Source of the DNA: Streptomyces sp. B3I8 | GTDB taxonomy: Bacteria; Actinomycetota; Actinomycetes; Streptomycetales; Streptomycetaceae | Length of the DNA: 64,000 nt | Direction of reading: 5' to 3' | Assembly (NCBI RefSeq): GCF_030816915.1 | Contig: NZ_JAUSYN010000002.1 | Coordinates: 310,001 to 374,000, forward strand | Shown here: positions 1-10,355 of the stretch, piece by piece | Layout of the letters: every line of letters begins with the position of its first letter | Numbering within the stretch: the first letter of the stretch is position 1 | The notes under the pieces: generated by a model | What the model saw: only the letters and a program-made list of their open reading frames with translations | Database searches by the model: none | Told to the model about the DNA's origin: nothing | Position numbers and translations under genes: made by a program

Positions 1-414
1 AGACAGCGGCGGCGAACTCGCCTCTGCTCCGCCGAGGTCGGCGCAGAGGCCGCACGACTTCCCCGGCCGTGGGACCGAGGCCGTCCCTCGCGAAGCGCGC
101 CTGGATCGAAGTGCGAAGCGGGGCCGGGGAAGTGTGTCCCACTCGGTGCGGATCAGCCCTGCCGTTCGGGGCGGCGCGCTATCGTAAGCGTTCGGTCGGT
201 GGGTCCGAAGAGTGGGACGGGCGGTCCACACCTCCCCCGGCCGGGTCACGCGCTCCCGGGCGGCCGGGTCGTCGAACGGTCGTGGCCGTGTGCCATGCCG
301 CAGCCTCGGCCGACCCGCCCCTCGCGCCGGTCGGTCCCTTCCGGTCCCGGCATGCCGTGCGTCCACGGGCATCCTGCCGCACGCCATGACCAACGACCAC
401 AGGAAGGTCCTCCC
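1..414. other. Leading non-coding stretch
   Basis: No gene is supported here. Open frames run through it on both strands, but none has a ribosome site or recognisable protein. The frame of the following MFS gene extends back to position 199, but that leader is proline- and arginine-rich low-complexity sequence and is not considered coding. The region probably holds the promoter of the exporter gene. Confidence 0.5.
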
Positions 415-1716
415 GTGCACCCGTCCGCCCCCGAGGAGACCGTCGCTCCCGCGCCCCGACCGGCCGACCGCTCCCACGCCCTGTCCTGGACACCCGACCT
501 GCTGCGCGACACCGCCTTCCGCCGTTACTGGACCGCCCAGACCGTGTCGTACCTCGGCGACCAGGTGTCCGCCCTCACCCTCCCCCTCATCGCCGTCACC
601 GTGGTGCACGCGGGCGCGGTGCAGATGGGCTGTCTCAGCGCCGCGGCCTGGCTGCCGCACCTGCTGTTCGGGCCGTACGCCGGGCTGTGGGCGGACCGCC
701 GCAGCCACCGGCGCCGTGTCATGATCGCCGCCGATCTGGGCCGCTTCACGCTGCTGCTCGGCCTGGCCCTCTTCTACGCCTTCGGCACGCTGACGTTCAC
801 CGTCCTGTTCGCGATGGCCTTCGGCGTCGGGCTGCTGTCGGTCCTCTTCGAGGTGTGCAACCCCCCGCTCTTCAAAGCCCTGGTGCCGCCCGAGCACTAT
901 GTGTCCGGCAACTCGCTGAGCAGCGGCAGCCGAGCCATGGCGAAGATCGTCGGCCCGAGCGCCGGCGGTTTCCTGGTGCAGCTGCTCTCCGCGCCTGCCG
1001 CCCTGCTGGTGGACGCGGTGTCGTACCTCGTCTCGGCCGTGCAGCTGGCGCGGATCGCCCCGCAGGAGGCACCACCCTCGACGGAGCGTGCCCGGTTGCG
1101 GACGGCCTGCCGGTTCATCGTCCGCTCCCGGACCCTCCGGGCGGCACTGGCCGCCACCGCCACGGTCAACTTCTTCTGCTTCGTGACCACCACCCTCTTC
1201 GTGCTGTACGCCACTACCTCGCTCGGTCTCGGCGCGGGCCTGTTGGGCACGGTGCTGGGCGCCGGGGCCGTCGGCGCGGTGGTGGGCGCCGTTTCGGCGA
1301 CTCCGCTGACCCGAGGCCTGGGAGTGGGCCGGACCTTCCTGCTCGGCTGCCTGGCGTCCACCGCTCCGCTGCTGCTGATTCCGGCGGCCCACGGGGCCAA
1401 ACGCACGATGCTGCTGATGCTGGTCGGCGCCCAGTTCGGCTCGGCCATGGGTGTCATCTGGATCGACATCACCGCCGCGACCCTGCTGACCTCGCACGTC
1501 CCGGACGCCATGCGCTCCAGCGTGTTCGGCGCCTACCAGGGCGTGAACCTCGGCATGCGGCCGCTCGCCGCCCTGCTCGCCGGTGCCGCCGCCGGGCCGC
1601 TCGGGCTGCGGACGACGCTGTGGATCGCCACGGCCGGGGCCCTCACCGCCTGTCTGTGGATCCTGCCCTCACCGCTGTCCCGCAGGACCCCGCCCGACGC
1701 CGTCCATGAGTCCTGA
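415..1716 (+). CDS. MFS transporter, putative product exporter
   Basis: A 433-residue integral membrane protein of the major facilitator superfamily, of the MFS_3/enterobactin-exporter type. I see about 12 hydrophobic segments and the loop motif between TM2 and TM3 (GLWADRRSHRR), which is the family signature. The GTG at 415 is chosen because AGGAAGG lies 8 bases upstream and the protein then begins just before the first helices; the in-frame ATG at 199 would add an unlikely leader. It is the first gene upstream of the NRPS operon, on the same strand, separated by about 290 bases. Most likely role: efflux of the peptide and self-protection. Substrate cannot be read from sequence. Confidence 0.85.
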   Translation: MHPSAPEETVAPAPRPADRSHALSWTPDLLRDTAFRRYWTAQTVSYLGDQVSALTLPLIAVTVVHAGAVQMGCLSAAAWLPHLLFGPYAGLWADRRSHRRRVMIAADLGRFTLLLGLALFYAFGTLTFTVLFAMAFGVGLLSVLFEVCNPPLFKALVPPEHYVSGNSLSSGSRAMAKIVGPSAGGFLVQLLSAPAALLVDAVSYLVSAVQLARIAPQEAPPSTERARLRTACRFIVRSRTLRAALAATATVNFFCFVTTTLFVLYATTSLGLGAGLLGTVLGAGAVGAVVGAVSATPLTRGLGVGRTFLLGCLASTAPLLLIPAAHGAKRTMLLMLVGAQFGSAMGVIWIDITAATLLTSHVPDAMRSSVFGAYQGVNLGMRPLAALLAGAAAGPLGLRTTLWIATAGALTACLWILPSPLSRRTPPDAVHES

Positions 1717-2004
1717 GCGGCACAACCGGCAGCGAAAAGTGCCGCCGAGGCTGCCTGTGACAGTGCCGTTCCGGCCGTCGCAGGGCGGTTAGCGTGGCTG
1801 TACCGATCGATGATCGCCGTCGCACGTACCGCGCACGCAGCTCGTACGCACCCCGTTTCCCGGACGTCCGCCCGCGTCTGCCCACAACCGTCGAAGCAGG
1901 GCGACCGGGACGGCGGACGCACTTCGGCAGACTCCCGGGCCGGCCGAAGTCGCCCCCGTCCCCCGGTCCTCGCCCGTCCGTCACCGCCCCTCATGGAGAC
2001 TTCC
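1717..2004. promoter_or_regulatory. Gap before NRPS operon
   Basis: About 290 bases separate the exporter stop from the first NRPS start. No protein is supported. The NRPS reading frame is open back to 1810, but the earlier part lacks family similarity. The gap probably holds the operon promoter; no clear -10/-35 pair or operator was identified. Confidence 0.35.
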
Positions 2005-5000
2005 GTGACCTCAGCAGATTCCGGACACTTCCTCGACAAGTTCCTCCGGCAAGTAGCAGCGACCCCCGACCTCCCCGCGGTGGAGTTCGGCGACCGGCAC
2101 CTGACATACGCCGAACTCGACGCCCGTGCCGCCGCCTCGGCCGCTCGCCTGCACTCCCTCGGCGTGGGTCCGGGGGCGACGGTCGGCGTGCTCCTGGAGC
2201 CGTCCCTCGATCTCGTGACCTCGGTCCTCGCCGTCGCCCGCGCCGGCGCCGCCTGGCTCCCGCTGGACCCCTCCTATCCGGCCGACCGGCTGTCGTACAT
2301 GATCAGCGACTCGGGCGCCATGCTGGTGATCGCCGACACGGACGCGCCCGGGTGGCTGCGCTCCCTCGGCATCCCGCTCGCGGACCCCGCCGACGACACG
2401 CCCCCCGCCGAGTCCCTCCCGCTGCCCCGGCTGCGCCCGGAGTCCGCGGCCTACGTCATCTACACCTCCGGCTCCACAGGCCGCCCCAAGGGCGTGACGC
2501 TCACCCAGCGCGGACTCGCCAACCTGACCGACGCCCAGCGCTCCACGTTCACCGTCGATCCGGGCCACCGGGTGCTTCAGTTCGCCTCGCCCAGCTTCGA
2601 CGCGTCCGTCTTCGAGCTGGCCATGGCACTGTGTTCGGGCGCCACCCTGGTCCTGCCGCCGCGCCGCGACGTCCTGTACGGGCCCGGCCTCGGCGACTTC
2701 CTCGCCGAGGCCCGCATCACCCACATCACCCTGCCGCCGAGCGTGCTCGCCATGGTGCCGGAGCGGGAACTGCCGCACCTGGAGACGATCGTCTGCGCGG
2801 GTGAGGCCCTCCCCCAGCAGCTGGTCGACCGGTGGGCACCGGGCCGGGCCATGTTCAACGCGTACGGCCCCACCGAGATCACCGTGTGGGCCTCGGTGTC
2901 CCGGACCGCGCCGGGCGGCGGCAAGCCGGTGATCGGCCGGGCCGTCGACGGCGTGCGCCTTCACGTCCTGGACGAGTCGCTGCGTCCGGTGGTGCCCGGC
3001 GAGCCCGGTGAACTGGTGGTCGGCGGTGAGGGGGTGGCCCGCGGCTACATCGGCCGCCCGGCTCTGACCGCCGACCGTTTCGTACCGGACCCGGATGCCC
3101 CCGGCGAACGGGCCTACCGCACCGGTGACCTGGTACGGATGACGCCCGACGGCGAACTGGAGTTCCTCGGCCGCATCGACCAGCAGGTCAAGCTGAACGG
3201 CTTCCGCATCGAGCTGGACGAGATCGCCGCCGTGCTGCGCGACCACCCCGCCGTGAGGGACGTCGCAGTGGTCGTCGGCCGGGTCAGCGACGAGGACCGG
3301 CTGGTCGGCTACGTCGTGGCACCGTCGGCGAACCCTCTGGAGCTGCGCGAGTTCGCCGCCGGCCGGCTGCCGCACTTCATGGTGCCGTCGGTCGTGCTGA
3401 TCGACCGGCTGCCGCTGCTGCCCAACGGCAAGCTGGACCGCTCCGCGCTGCCCGCCCCGGATCGCGCTTCGCTGGGGCTGAGCGACGGCGGTGCCGAGGC
3501 CCGCACCGATACCGAGCGCCGACTGGCCGACATCACCGCGGAGTTCCTCGGCATCGACGGGGTCGGTGTCGACGACGACTTCTTCCTGCTGGGCGGGCAT
3601 TCACTGCTCGCCGGACGCCTCGCGGCACGGGTCCGTTCGGAGTTCGGCACCGAGCTGCCGATATCGAGCATCTACGAACAGCGTACGGTGGCCCGGATGG
3701 CCGCCGAGCTGGACCGGCTGGGCCTCAGCGCGCCGGCCCTCCCCCCGGTGGTCCGGGTGCCCCGCGACCGTCCGCTGCCTCTGTCTTTCCCGCAGGAACG
3801 GATCTGGTTCCTGGAGCAGCTCTCCCCCGGCAACCTCGCCTACAACGCCCAGGCCACCATCCGGCTGCGCGGCCCGCTCGACGCCGAGGTGCTGGGCGCC
3901 ACGATCACCGAGGTGGTCCGCCGGCACGAGATCTTCCGCACCGCCTTCTCCACGATCGACGGGGCCCCGGTGCAGGAGGTCCGTCCGCCGATGACGGTCC
4001 CGCTGCCCGTGGTCGACCTCCAGGACGTGCCGGAGGCGGAGCAGGAGCGCCGTACCGAGGAAGTCGTACGGGACACCATCCGTCGCCCCTTCGAGCTCAC
4101 CGACCCGCCGCTGGCCCGCTGGCTGCTGATCCGCCACGCGGCCGACGACCACACTCTCGTCCAGGTGGAGCACCACTTCGTGCACGACGGCTGGTCGTTC
4201 GGTGTGCTCCTCGACGAGATCCGGGCGATCTACCCCGAGCTGGCAGCCGGACGCCCGTCACCGCTGCCCGAACCGCCCATCCAGTACGCCGACTTCGCCG
4301 CCTGGCAGCGCGCCTGGATGCGCGACGAGGTGCTGGACCGTCATCTGGAGTACTGGAAGAACCACTTGAAGGACGCACCGCTCGTGCTGGACCTGCCGAC
4401 GGACCGGCCGCGGCCGCGTGTCCCGTCGTTCCACGGCGCGGCCCTGCGGGTGGAGCTGCCGGCCGAACTCAGCCGTGCGCTGCGGGAGTCCAGCGAGCGC
4501 TCCGGGGTGACGCTGTTCGCCTCGATGCTGACGGGCTTCGCCGCCCTGCTGAGCCGCTACTCGGGCCAGAGCGACCTGGTGGTGGGCACTGGTGCCGCCA
4601 ACCGCAGGCTCGCGGAGACCGAGCGCATGCTGGGTATGGTCGTGAACACCCTGCCGCTGCGGCTCGACACTTCGGGTTCCCCGGGTTTCGGGAGTCTCCG
4701 GCGCCGGGTGAGCGACGTTCTGGTGGAAACCTCGGACTGGCAGGACGTGCCGCTGGACCGGCTGGTGGAGGCCGTGGCCCCGCCGCGGGTCCCCTCCATC
4801 AACCCGCTGTTCCAGGTGATGTTCAGCTTCCACAACGCCATCGTCCCGGATCTGGAGTTCGGGGGTGTGCGGGGTACCGTCCTGGAGAGGCACAACGGCT
4901 CGTCCAAGATGGACATGAACATCGTCGTGGTGCCGCGGTCCCAGCAGAGGGCCGGCCGTGAGGACCACCCGGACCGCGACCGCATCACGCTGATCTGGGA

Positions 5001-7041
5001 GTACGCCTCGTCGCTTTTCGACGAGGACACCGTGCGGCGGATGGTGGACCAGTACATCACCCTGCTGCGATCCGCGGTCGCCGACCCGGAGCGGCCGATG
5101 GACCGCATCGGACTGGAGTCCGGTGCCGACACTGACCGCGACCGGGCGCTGGTGGCGGCGGGGTCGGGTGAGCGTGTGGAGTTCTCCGGTGGTCTGCTGA
5201 CAGATCTGGTCGACGCGGTCGCGGCGAGGGCCCCGCACGCACCCGCGGTCACCGATTCCCGGTCCACCCTCACCTACGCCGAACTCACCGGCCGGGCCAA
5301 CCACCTGGCCACCCGGCTGCGTGACGCCAAAGTCACCCCCGACACCCCGGTCGGCCTCTGGATGGACCGCTCCGCCGAGATGACCATCACCCTGCTGGCC
5401 ATCCTCAAAGCAGGCGGCGCCTTCCTCCCCCTCGACCCCGACCTCCCCGTCGGCCGGGTGAAAACCCTCCTCACCGACGCGGGCGCCCCCCTGATCTGCG
5501 TCGACAGCCACCGCGCCCAAGCCCTGACCACCACACCCACCGAAGCAACCGGGGCACCGACCGTCCTGGACTGCGGCCCGGGCACCCTCACCAAATCCTC
5601 ACCCACCCCACCGGACAACACCATCACCGGAGACAACCTGATCTCCGTCTACTACACCTCCGGCTCCACCGGCACCCCCAAAGGCGTCGCCTCCACCCAC
5701 ACCGGCTGGACCAACCGCATGCAATGGATGCAGGCCCAGTACCCCCTCACCCCCGGCGACACCGTCCTGCACAAAACCGTCCTCAGCTTCGACGACTCAG
5801 CCGTCGAAATATTCTGGCCCCTCATCGCCGGCGCCACCGTCGTCATGCTCCCCCCCGGCCTCCACCGCGACCCCCGCGCCATCGCCGACTGGAGCAACAA
5901 CCACCACATCACCGCCCTCCACTTCGTCCCCTCCATGCTCAACCTCTTCCTCGACGAGATCACCCCCACCCGCCAACCCCTCACCCACCTGCGCCACGTC
6001 ATCTCCAGCGGCGAAGCCCTCCGCCCCGACCTCGTCACCAAATTCCACCAACGACTCGCCCACACCCCCGCCCACCTCCACAACCAATGGGGCGCCACCG
6101 AAGTCTCCATCGACTCCACCAGCCACACCTGCACCCCACAGGACGAGCAGGCCCCCGACGTATCCCTCGGCAACGCCATCGCCAACAACCAGGTACTCAT
6201 CCTCGACGAACACCTCAACCCCGTACCCGACGGCGTCCCCGGCGAGCTCTACCTCGGCGGCACGGGCCTGGCCCGCGGCTACCTCCACGACCCCCGCAAA
6301 ACCGCCGCGGCCTTCCTCCCCCACCCCTACCACCACGGCGAACGGCTCTACCGCACCGGCGACCGCGGCATACGACGACACGACGGCCGACTCACCTTCC
6401 TCGGACGCACCGACAGCCAGGTCAAGATCCGCGGCATCCGCATCGAACCCGCCGAGATCGAACACACCCTCCGCCGCCACCCCGCCATCCGCGACGCCGT
6501 CGTCACCAAATGGGAACCCACCCCCGGCGACCAACGCCTCGCCGCCTACATCACCCTCCACCACCCCACCACCGACAACAACACACTCACCACCGACATC
6601 AACACCCACCTCGCCGACCGCCTCCCCCTCTACATGATCCCCTCCACCCTCACCGTCCTCGACCACATCCCCGTCAACGCCAACGGCAAGACCGACCACC
6701 ACGCACTCCCCCGACCCACCACCGACACCCACACACCAACCACCCGAGCCAACGGACCAGCCGAAGAACTCATCGCCAGAACCTGGTCCGACGTCCTCAA
6801 CCGCCCCGACCTCGACATCCACGCCAACTTCTTCGCCCTCGGCGGACACTCACTCCTCGCCACCCGCATCATCTCCCGACTCCGCACCACCCTCTCCCCC
6901 GACATCCCCCTCGCACTCATCTTCGACAACCCCACCATCCACACCATGGCCACAGCCCTGGAGAACCTGCTGCTGGACGCGGTCGGCGAGCCGGAGACGG
7001 ACCTGGTCGAGGGCGCGACCGCCGAGAGGAGCCACTCATGA
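2005..7041 (+). CDS. NRPS, modules 1-2 (A-T-C-A-T)
   Basis: A 1678-residue NRPS that starts with an adenylation domain, so it is the initiating protein. Order: A1 about residues 15-490 (A3 loop YTSGSTGRPKG near 152), T1 (LGGHSLL, carrier Ser near 533), C about 589-1040 (HHFVHDG near 721), A2 about 1075-1570 (YTSGSTGTPKG near 1217), T2 (LGGHSLL near 1612). There is no epimerase or methyltransferase domain. Hand alignment to GrsA gives pocket D-A-F-T-V-A-A-V-W-K for A1 (aromatic-like) and D-D-V-H-I-S-Q-I-D-K for A2 (serine-like with an extra acid). GTG 2005 follows GGAG by 6 bases; ATG 1993 is an alternative. The stop overlaps the next start as ATGA. A2-T2 is repeated exactly in the next gene. 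Confidence 0.93.
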   Translation: MTSADSGHFLDKFLRQVAATPDLPAVEFGDRHLTYAELDARAAASAARLHSLGVGPGATVGVLLEPSLDLVTSVLAVARAGAAWLPLDPSYPADRLSYMISDSGAMLVIADTDAPGWLRSLGIPLADPADDTPPAESLPLPRLRPESAAYVIYTSGSTGRPKGVTLTQRGLANLTDAQRSTFTVDPGHRVLQFASPSFDASVFELAMALCSGATLVLPPRRDVLYGPGLGDFLAEARITHITLPPSVLAMVPERELPHLETIVCAGEALPQQLVDRWAPGRAMFNAYGPTEITVWASVSRTAPGGGKPVIGRAVDGVRLHVLDESLRPVVPGEPGELVVGGEGVARGYIGRPALTADRFVPDPDAPGERAYRTGDLVRMTPDGELEFLGRIDQQVKLNGFRIELDEIAAVLRDHPAVRDVAVVVGRVSDEDRLVGYVVAPSANPLELREFAAGRLPHFMVPSVVLIDRLPLLPNGKLDRSALPAPDRASLGLSDGGAEARTDTERRLADITAEFLGIDGVGVDDDFFLLGGHSLLAGRLAARVRSEFGTELPISSIYEQRTVARMAAELDRLGLSAPALPPVVRVPRDRPLPLSFPQERIWFLEQLSPGNLAYNAQATIRLRGPLDAEVLGATITEVVRRHEIFRTAFSTIDGAPVQEVRPPMTVPLPVVDLQDVPEAEQERRTEEVVRDTIRRPFELTDPPLARWLLIRHAADDHTLVQVEHHFVHDGWSFGVLLDEIRAIYPELAAGRPSPLPEPPIQYADFAAWQRAWMRDEVLDRHLEYWKNHLKDAPLVLDLPTDRPRPRVPSFHGAALRVELPAELSRALRESSERSGVTLFASMLTGFAALLSRYSGQSDLVVGTGAANRRLAETERMLGMVVNTLPLRLDTSGSPGFGSLRRRVSDVLVETSDWQDVPLDRLVEAVAPPRVPSINPLFQVMFSFHNAIVPDLEFGGVRGTVLERHNGSSKMDMNIVVVPRSQQRAGREDHPDRDRITLIWEYASSLFDEDTVRRMVDQYITLLRSAVADPERPMDRIGLESGADTDRDRALVAAGSGERVEFSGGLLTDLVDAVAARAPHAPAVTDSRSTLTYAELTGRANHLATRLRDAKVTPDTPVGLWMDRSAEMTITLLAILKAGGAFLPLDPDLPVGRVKTLLTDAGAPLICVDSHRAQALTTTPTEATGAPTVLDCGPGTLTKSSPTPPDNTITGDNLISVYYTSGSTGTPKGVASTHTGWTNRMQWMQAQYPLTPGDTVLHKTVLSFDDSAVEIFWPLIAGATVVMLPPGLHRDPRAIADWSNNHHITALHFVPSMLNLFLDEITPTRQPLTHLRHVISSGEALRPDLVTKFHQRLAHTPAHLHNQWGATEVSIDSTSHTCTPQDEQAPDVSLGNAIANNQVLILDEHLNPVPDGVPGELYLGGTGLARGYLHDPRKTAAAFLPHPYHHGERLYRTGDRGIRRHDGRLTFLGRTDSQVKIRGIRIEPAEIEHTLRRHPAIRDAVVTKWEPTPGDQRLAAYITLHHPTTDNNTLTTDINTHLADRLPLYMIPSTLTVLDHIPVNANGKTDHHALPRPTTDTHTPTTRANGPAEELIARTWSDVLNRPDLDIHANFFALGGHSLLATRIISRLRTTLSPDIPLALIFDNPTIHTMATALENLLLDAVGEPETDLVEGATAERSHS
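5153..6956 (+). repeat. 1.8-kb direct repeat, copy 1 (A2-T2)
   Basis: This 1804-base segment covers nearly all of the second A-T didomain of the first NRPS gene and is identical, as far as I can read, to 8497-10300. Translations in all frames of both copies match. The boundaries are sharp: sequence diverges just before 5153 and just after 6956. Its coding strand is unusually rich in C (runs of ccc, acc, cac, aac codons) compared with the flanking C domains. Confidence 0.95.
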
Positions 7042-10000
7042 CCACGAGCGCGACTCCTCAGACAGACCCGCACGAGGCGAGGCGCGCGCAGGTCAGGTCA
7101 CTGCTCCTGGGCGCCAGTGCCGCCCAGCGCGCCGACACGGCGGTGACGGCCATTCCGGCGGCCGGACCGGAGGCGCGGGTGGCGTCCTACTCGCAGGAGC
7201 GGATGTGGCTCCTGGAGCAGATGATGCCGGGCTACAACACCTCCACCGTGATCAGGGTCCGGGGCGTGCTCGACACCGATGTGCTGGCCCGGAGCTTCAC
7301 GGTGGTGTCCGGCCGGCACGAGGTACTGCGGACGGTCTTCGACGAGCGGGACGGTGCCCCCGTCCCCCGGGTGCTGCCGGCCGCGCCGGTCACCGTACGG
7401 GTCCACGATGTCGTCGGGAACGACGCGGGTGAACGGTACGCGGCGGGCGTGGAGTTCGCCCGTGAGCTGATGCGCGAGCCGTTCTCCCTGGCCGACGGGC
7501 CCGTCTTCCGGGTCGCCGTGGCGCGGTTGGCCGAGGACGACGCGCTGCTGATACTGGTGGTCCACCACATCGCGATCGACGGCACCTCGATGCGGGTGCT
7601 GTGGTCCGAACTGTCCCGGGCCTACGCGGCCCTGGCGGCCGGCCGCGAGCCCGAACTGCCGCCGCTGCCCCTGCAGTACGGGGACTACGCGGCGTGGAGC
7701 CGGACCCATCAGACGCCGGAGCGGCTGGGCCACCAGCTGAAGCACTGGCGGGAGCGGCTGGCCGGTGCGAGTGCCGACGAACTGCCGACGGACCGACCCC
7801 GGCCGGCTGTGCGGACCGGCAACGGCTCCCAGTTCTCCTTCACCGTGGACGGCGAGCTGGGGGCGGCGGTCAACCGCTTCTCGCGGGAGCACAACGCGAC
7901 CGCCTTCATGACGCTGACGGCCGCGTTCAGCGTGGTCCTCGCCAGGCACTCGGCGACCCGGGACGTCACCCTGGGCACGCCGATCGCCGGCCGGGGGCGT
8001 CCCGAACTGGACGGACTGATCGGCTACTTCGTCAATACCCTGCTGATCCGTACCGAGCTGGCCGACGACCCGTCGTTCGAGGAGCTGCTGGTCCGCACCC
8101 GCGCGAACACCCTCGCCTCCTACGAGCATCAGGAACTCCCCTTCGAAGCCCTGCTGGCAGAGCTCCAGCCGGAGCGGGACCCGAGTCGCAACCCGCTGTT
8201 CCAGGTGCTCTTCGCGCTGGGCGACGAGGAGACCGATGACCTGGTGCTGCCCGGTCTGACGACCGAGCGCGTGGAGCTGGTCGACGGAAAGTCGCGGTTC
8301 GACCTGAACGTGGCGCTCACCCGCTCCGGCGACACGTTCTCGGGGATCGCCTACTACGAGGCGGACCTGTTCGAGCAGGCGACGATCAGCCGGCTCATGC
8401 GGCACTTCGTGACCTTCCTGCGCAACGCGCTGGCCGAGCCGGACCGTCCGGTCTCCGGTGTCGGCATGGTCGACGCGGCCGAACGCGATCGACTGCTGGC
8501 GGCGGGGTCGGGTGAGCGTGTGGAGTTCTCCGGTGGTCTGCTGACAGATCTGGTCGACGCGGTCGCGGCGAGGGCCCCGCACGCACCCGCGGTCACCGAT
8601 TCCCGGTCCACCCTCACCTACGCCGAACTCACCGGCCGGGCCAACCACCTGGCCACCCGGCTGCGTGACGCCAAAGTCACCCCCGACACCCCGGTCGGCC
8701 TCTGGATGGACCGCTCCGCCGAGATGACCATCACCCTGCTGGCCATCCTCAAAGCAGGCGGCGCCTTCCTCCCCCTCGACCCCGACCTCCCCGTCGGCCG
8801 GGTGAAAACCCTCCTCACCGACGCGGGCGCCCCCCTGATCTGCGTCGACAGCCACCGCGCCCAAGCCCTGACCACCACACCCACCGAAGCAACCGGGGCA
8901 CCGACCGTCCTGGACTGCGGCCCGGGCACCCTCACCAAATCCTCACCCACCCCACCGGACAACACCATCACCGGAGACAACCTGATCTCCGTCTACTACA
9001 CCTCCGGCTCCACCGGCACCCCCAAAGGCGTCGCCTCCACCCACACCGGCTGGACCAACCGCATGCAATGGATGCAGGCCCAGTACCCCCTCACCCCCGG
9101 CGACACCGTCCTGCACAAAACCGTCCTCAGCTTCGACGACTCAGCCGTCGAAATATTCTGGCCCCTCATCGCCGGCGCCACCGTCGTCATGCTCCCCCCC
9201 GGCCTCCACCGCGACCCCCGCGCCATCGCCGACTGGAGCAACAACCACCACATCACCGCCCTCCACTTCGTCCCCTCCATGCTCAACCTCTTCCTCGACG
9301 AGATCACCCCCACCCGCCAACCCCTCACCCACCTGCGCCACGTCATCTCCAGCGGCGAAGCCCTCCGCCCCGACCTCGTCACCAAATTCCACCAACGACT
9401 CGCCCACACCCCCGCCCACCTCCACAACCAATGGGGCGCCACCGAAGTCTCCATCGACTCCACCAGCCACACCTGCACCCCACAGGACGAGCAGGCCCCC
9501 GACGTATCCCTCGGCAACGCCATCGCCAACAACCAGGTACTCATCCTCGACGAACACCTCAACCCCGTACCCGACGGCGTCCCCGGCGAGCTCTACCTCG
9601 GCGGCACGGGCCTGGCCCGCGGCTACCTCCACGACCCCCGCAAAACCGCCGCGGCCTTCCTCCCCCACCCCTACCACCACGGCGAACGGCTCTACCGCAC
9701 CGGCGACCGCGGCATACGACGACACGACGGCCGACTCACCTTCCTCGGACGCACCGACAGCCAGGTCAAGATCCGCGGCATCCGCATCGAACCCGCCGAG
9801 ATCGAACACACCCTCCGCCGCCACCCCGCCATCCGCGACGCCGTCGTCACCAAATGGGAACCCACCCCCGGCGACCAACGCCTCGCCGCCTACATCACCC
9901 TCCACCACCCCACCACCGACAACAACACACTCACCACCGACATCAACACCCACCTCGCCGACCGCCTCCCCCTCTACATGATCCCCTCCACCCTCACCGT

Positions 10001-10355
10001 CCTCGACCACATCCCCGTCAACGCCAACGGCAAGACCGACCACCACGCACTCCCCCGACCCACCACCGACACCCACACACCAACCACCCGAGCCAACGGA
10101 CCAGCCGAAGAACTCATCGCCAGAACCTGGTCCGACGTCCTCAACCGCCCCGACCTCGACATCCACGCCAACTTCTTCGCCCTCGGCGGACACTCACTCC
10201 TCGCCACCCGCATCATCTCCCGACTCCGCACCACCCTCTCCCCCGACATCCCCCTCGCACTCATCTTCGACAACCCCACCATCCACACCATGGCCACAGC
10301 GATCGGACACCTCATGCCCGCGTCCGGTACGGCCGACGGGAGGACGTCCCTGTGA
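7038..10355 (+). CDS. NRPS, module 3 (C-A-T)
   Basis: A 1105-residue single-module NRPS protein. Condensation domain about residues 45-480 (YSQERMWLLEQ near 50, catalytic HHIAIDG near 175), adenylation domain about 512-1010, T domain with LGGHSLL (carrier Ser near 1049). The A-T half is the same sequence as A2-T2 of the preceding protein, so the same amino acid is expected at positions 2 and 3 (pocket D-D-V-H-I-S-Q-I-D-K by hand alignment). ATG 7038 overlaps the upstream TGA; the stop overlaps the next GTG as GTGA, so the three NRPS genes are translationally coupled. The N-terminal 45 residues could be a docking segment. Confidence 0.93.
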   Translation: MTTSATPQTDPHEARRAQVRSLLLGASAAQRADTAVTAIPAAGPEARVASYSQERMWLLEQMMPGYNTSTVIRVRGVLDTDVLARSFTVVSGRHEVLRTVFDERDGAPVPRVLPAAPVTVRVHDVVGNDAGERYAAGVEFARELMREPFSLADGPVFRVAVARLAEDDALLILVVHHIAIDGTSMRVLWSELSRAYAALAAGREPELPPLPLQYGDYAAWSRTHQTPERLGHQLKHWRERLAGASADELPTDRPRPAVRTGNGSQFSFTVDGELGAAVNRFSREHNATAFMTLTAAFSVVLARHSATRDVTLGTPIAGRGRPELDGLIGYFVNTLLIRTELADDPSFEELLVRTRANTLASYEHQELPFEALLAELQPERDPSRNPLFQVLFALGDEETDDLVLPGLTTERVELVDGKSRFDLNVALTRSGDTFSGIAYYEADLFEQATISRLMRHFVTFLRNALAEPDRPVSGVGMVDAAERDRLLAAGSGERVEFSGGLLTDLVDAVAARAPHAPAVTDSRSTLTYAELTGRANHLATRLRDAKVTPDTPVGLWMDRSAEMTITLLAILKAGGAFLPLDPDLPVGRVKTLLTDAGAPLICVDSHRAQALTTTPTEATGAPTVLDCGPGTLTKSSPTPPDNTITGDNLISVYYTSGSTGTPKGVASTHTGWTNRMQWMQAQYPLTPGDTVLHKTVLSFDDSAVEIFWPLIAGATVVMLPPGLHRDPRAIADWSNNHHITALHFVPSMLNLFLDEITPTRQPLTHLRHVISSGEALRPDLVTKFHQRLAHTPAHLHNQWGATEVSIDSTSHTCTPQDEQAPDVSLGNAIANNQVLILDEHLNPVPDGVPGELYLGGTGLARGYLHDPRKTAAAFLPHPYHHGERLYRTGDRGIRRHDGRLTFLGRTDSQVKIRGIRIEPAEIEHTLRRHPAIRDAVVTKWEPTPGDQRLAAYITLHHPTTDNNTLTTDINTHLADRLPLYMIPSTLTVLDHIPVNANGKTDHHALPRPTTDTHTPTTRANGPAEELIARTWSDVLNRPDLDIHANFFALGGHSLLATRIISRLRTTLSPDIPLALIFDNPTIHTMATAIGHLMPASGTADGRTSL
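8497..10300 (+). repeat. 1.8-kb direct repeat, copy 2 (A3-T3)
   Basis: Second copy of the 1804-base A-T segment, offset by 3344 bases from 5153-6956. No difference was seen between copies, including at third codon positions. This implies recent duplication or continuing gene conversion. It is also a place where a short-read assembly could collapse or mis-join. Confidence 0.95.

Noticed and set aside
5797..6849. Long minus-strand frame of 350 codons opposite the A2-T2 segment (also 9141-10193)
   Set aside because: It is antisense to conserved NRPS motifs and rich in Gly, Val and Glu because of the C-rich coding strand. The same frame appears opposite both repeat copies.
5724..7037. Plus-strand frame running through A2-T2 ahead of the module 3 gene (also 9068-10351 before module 4)
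   Set aside because: It encodes low-complexity Pro, His and Arg sequence out of frame with the A domain. The real starts are at 7038 and 10352, where condensation domains begin and coupled start/stop overlaps occur.
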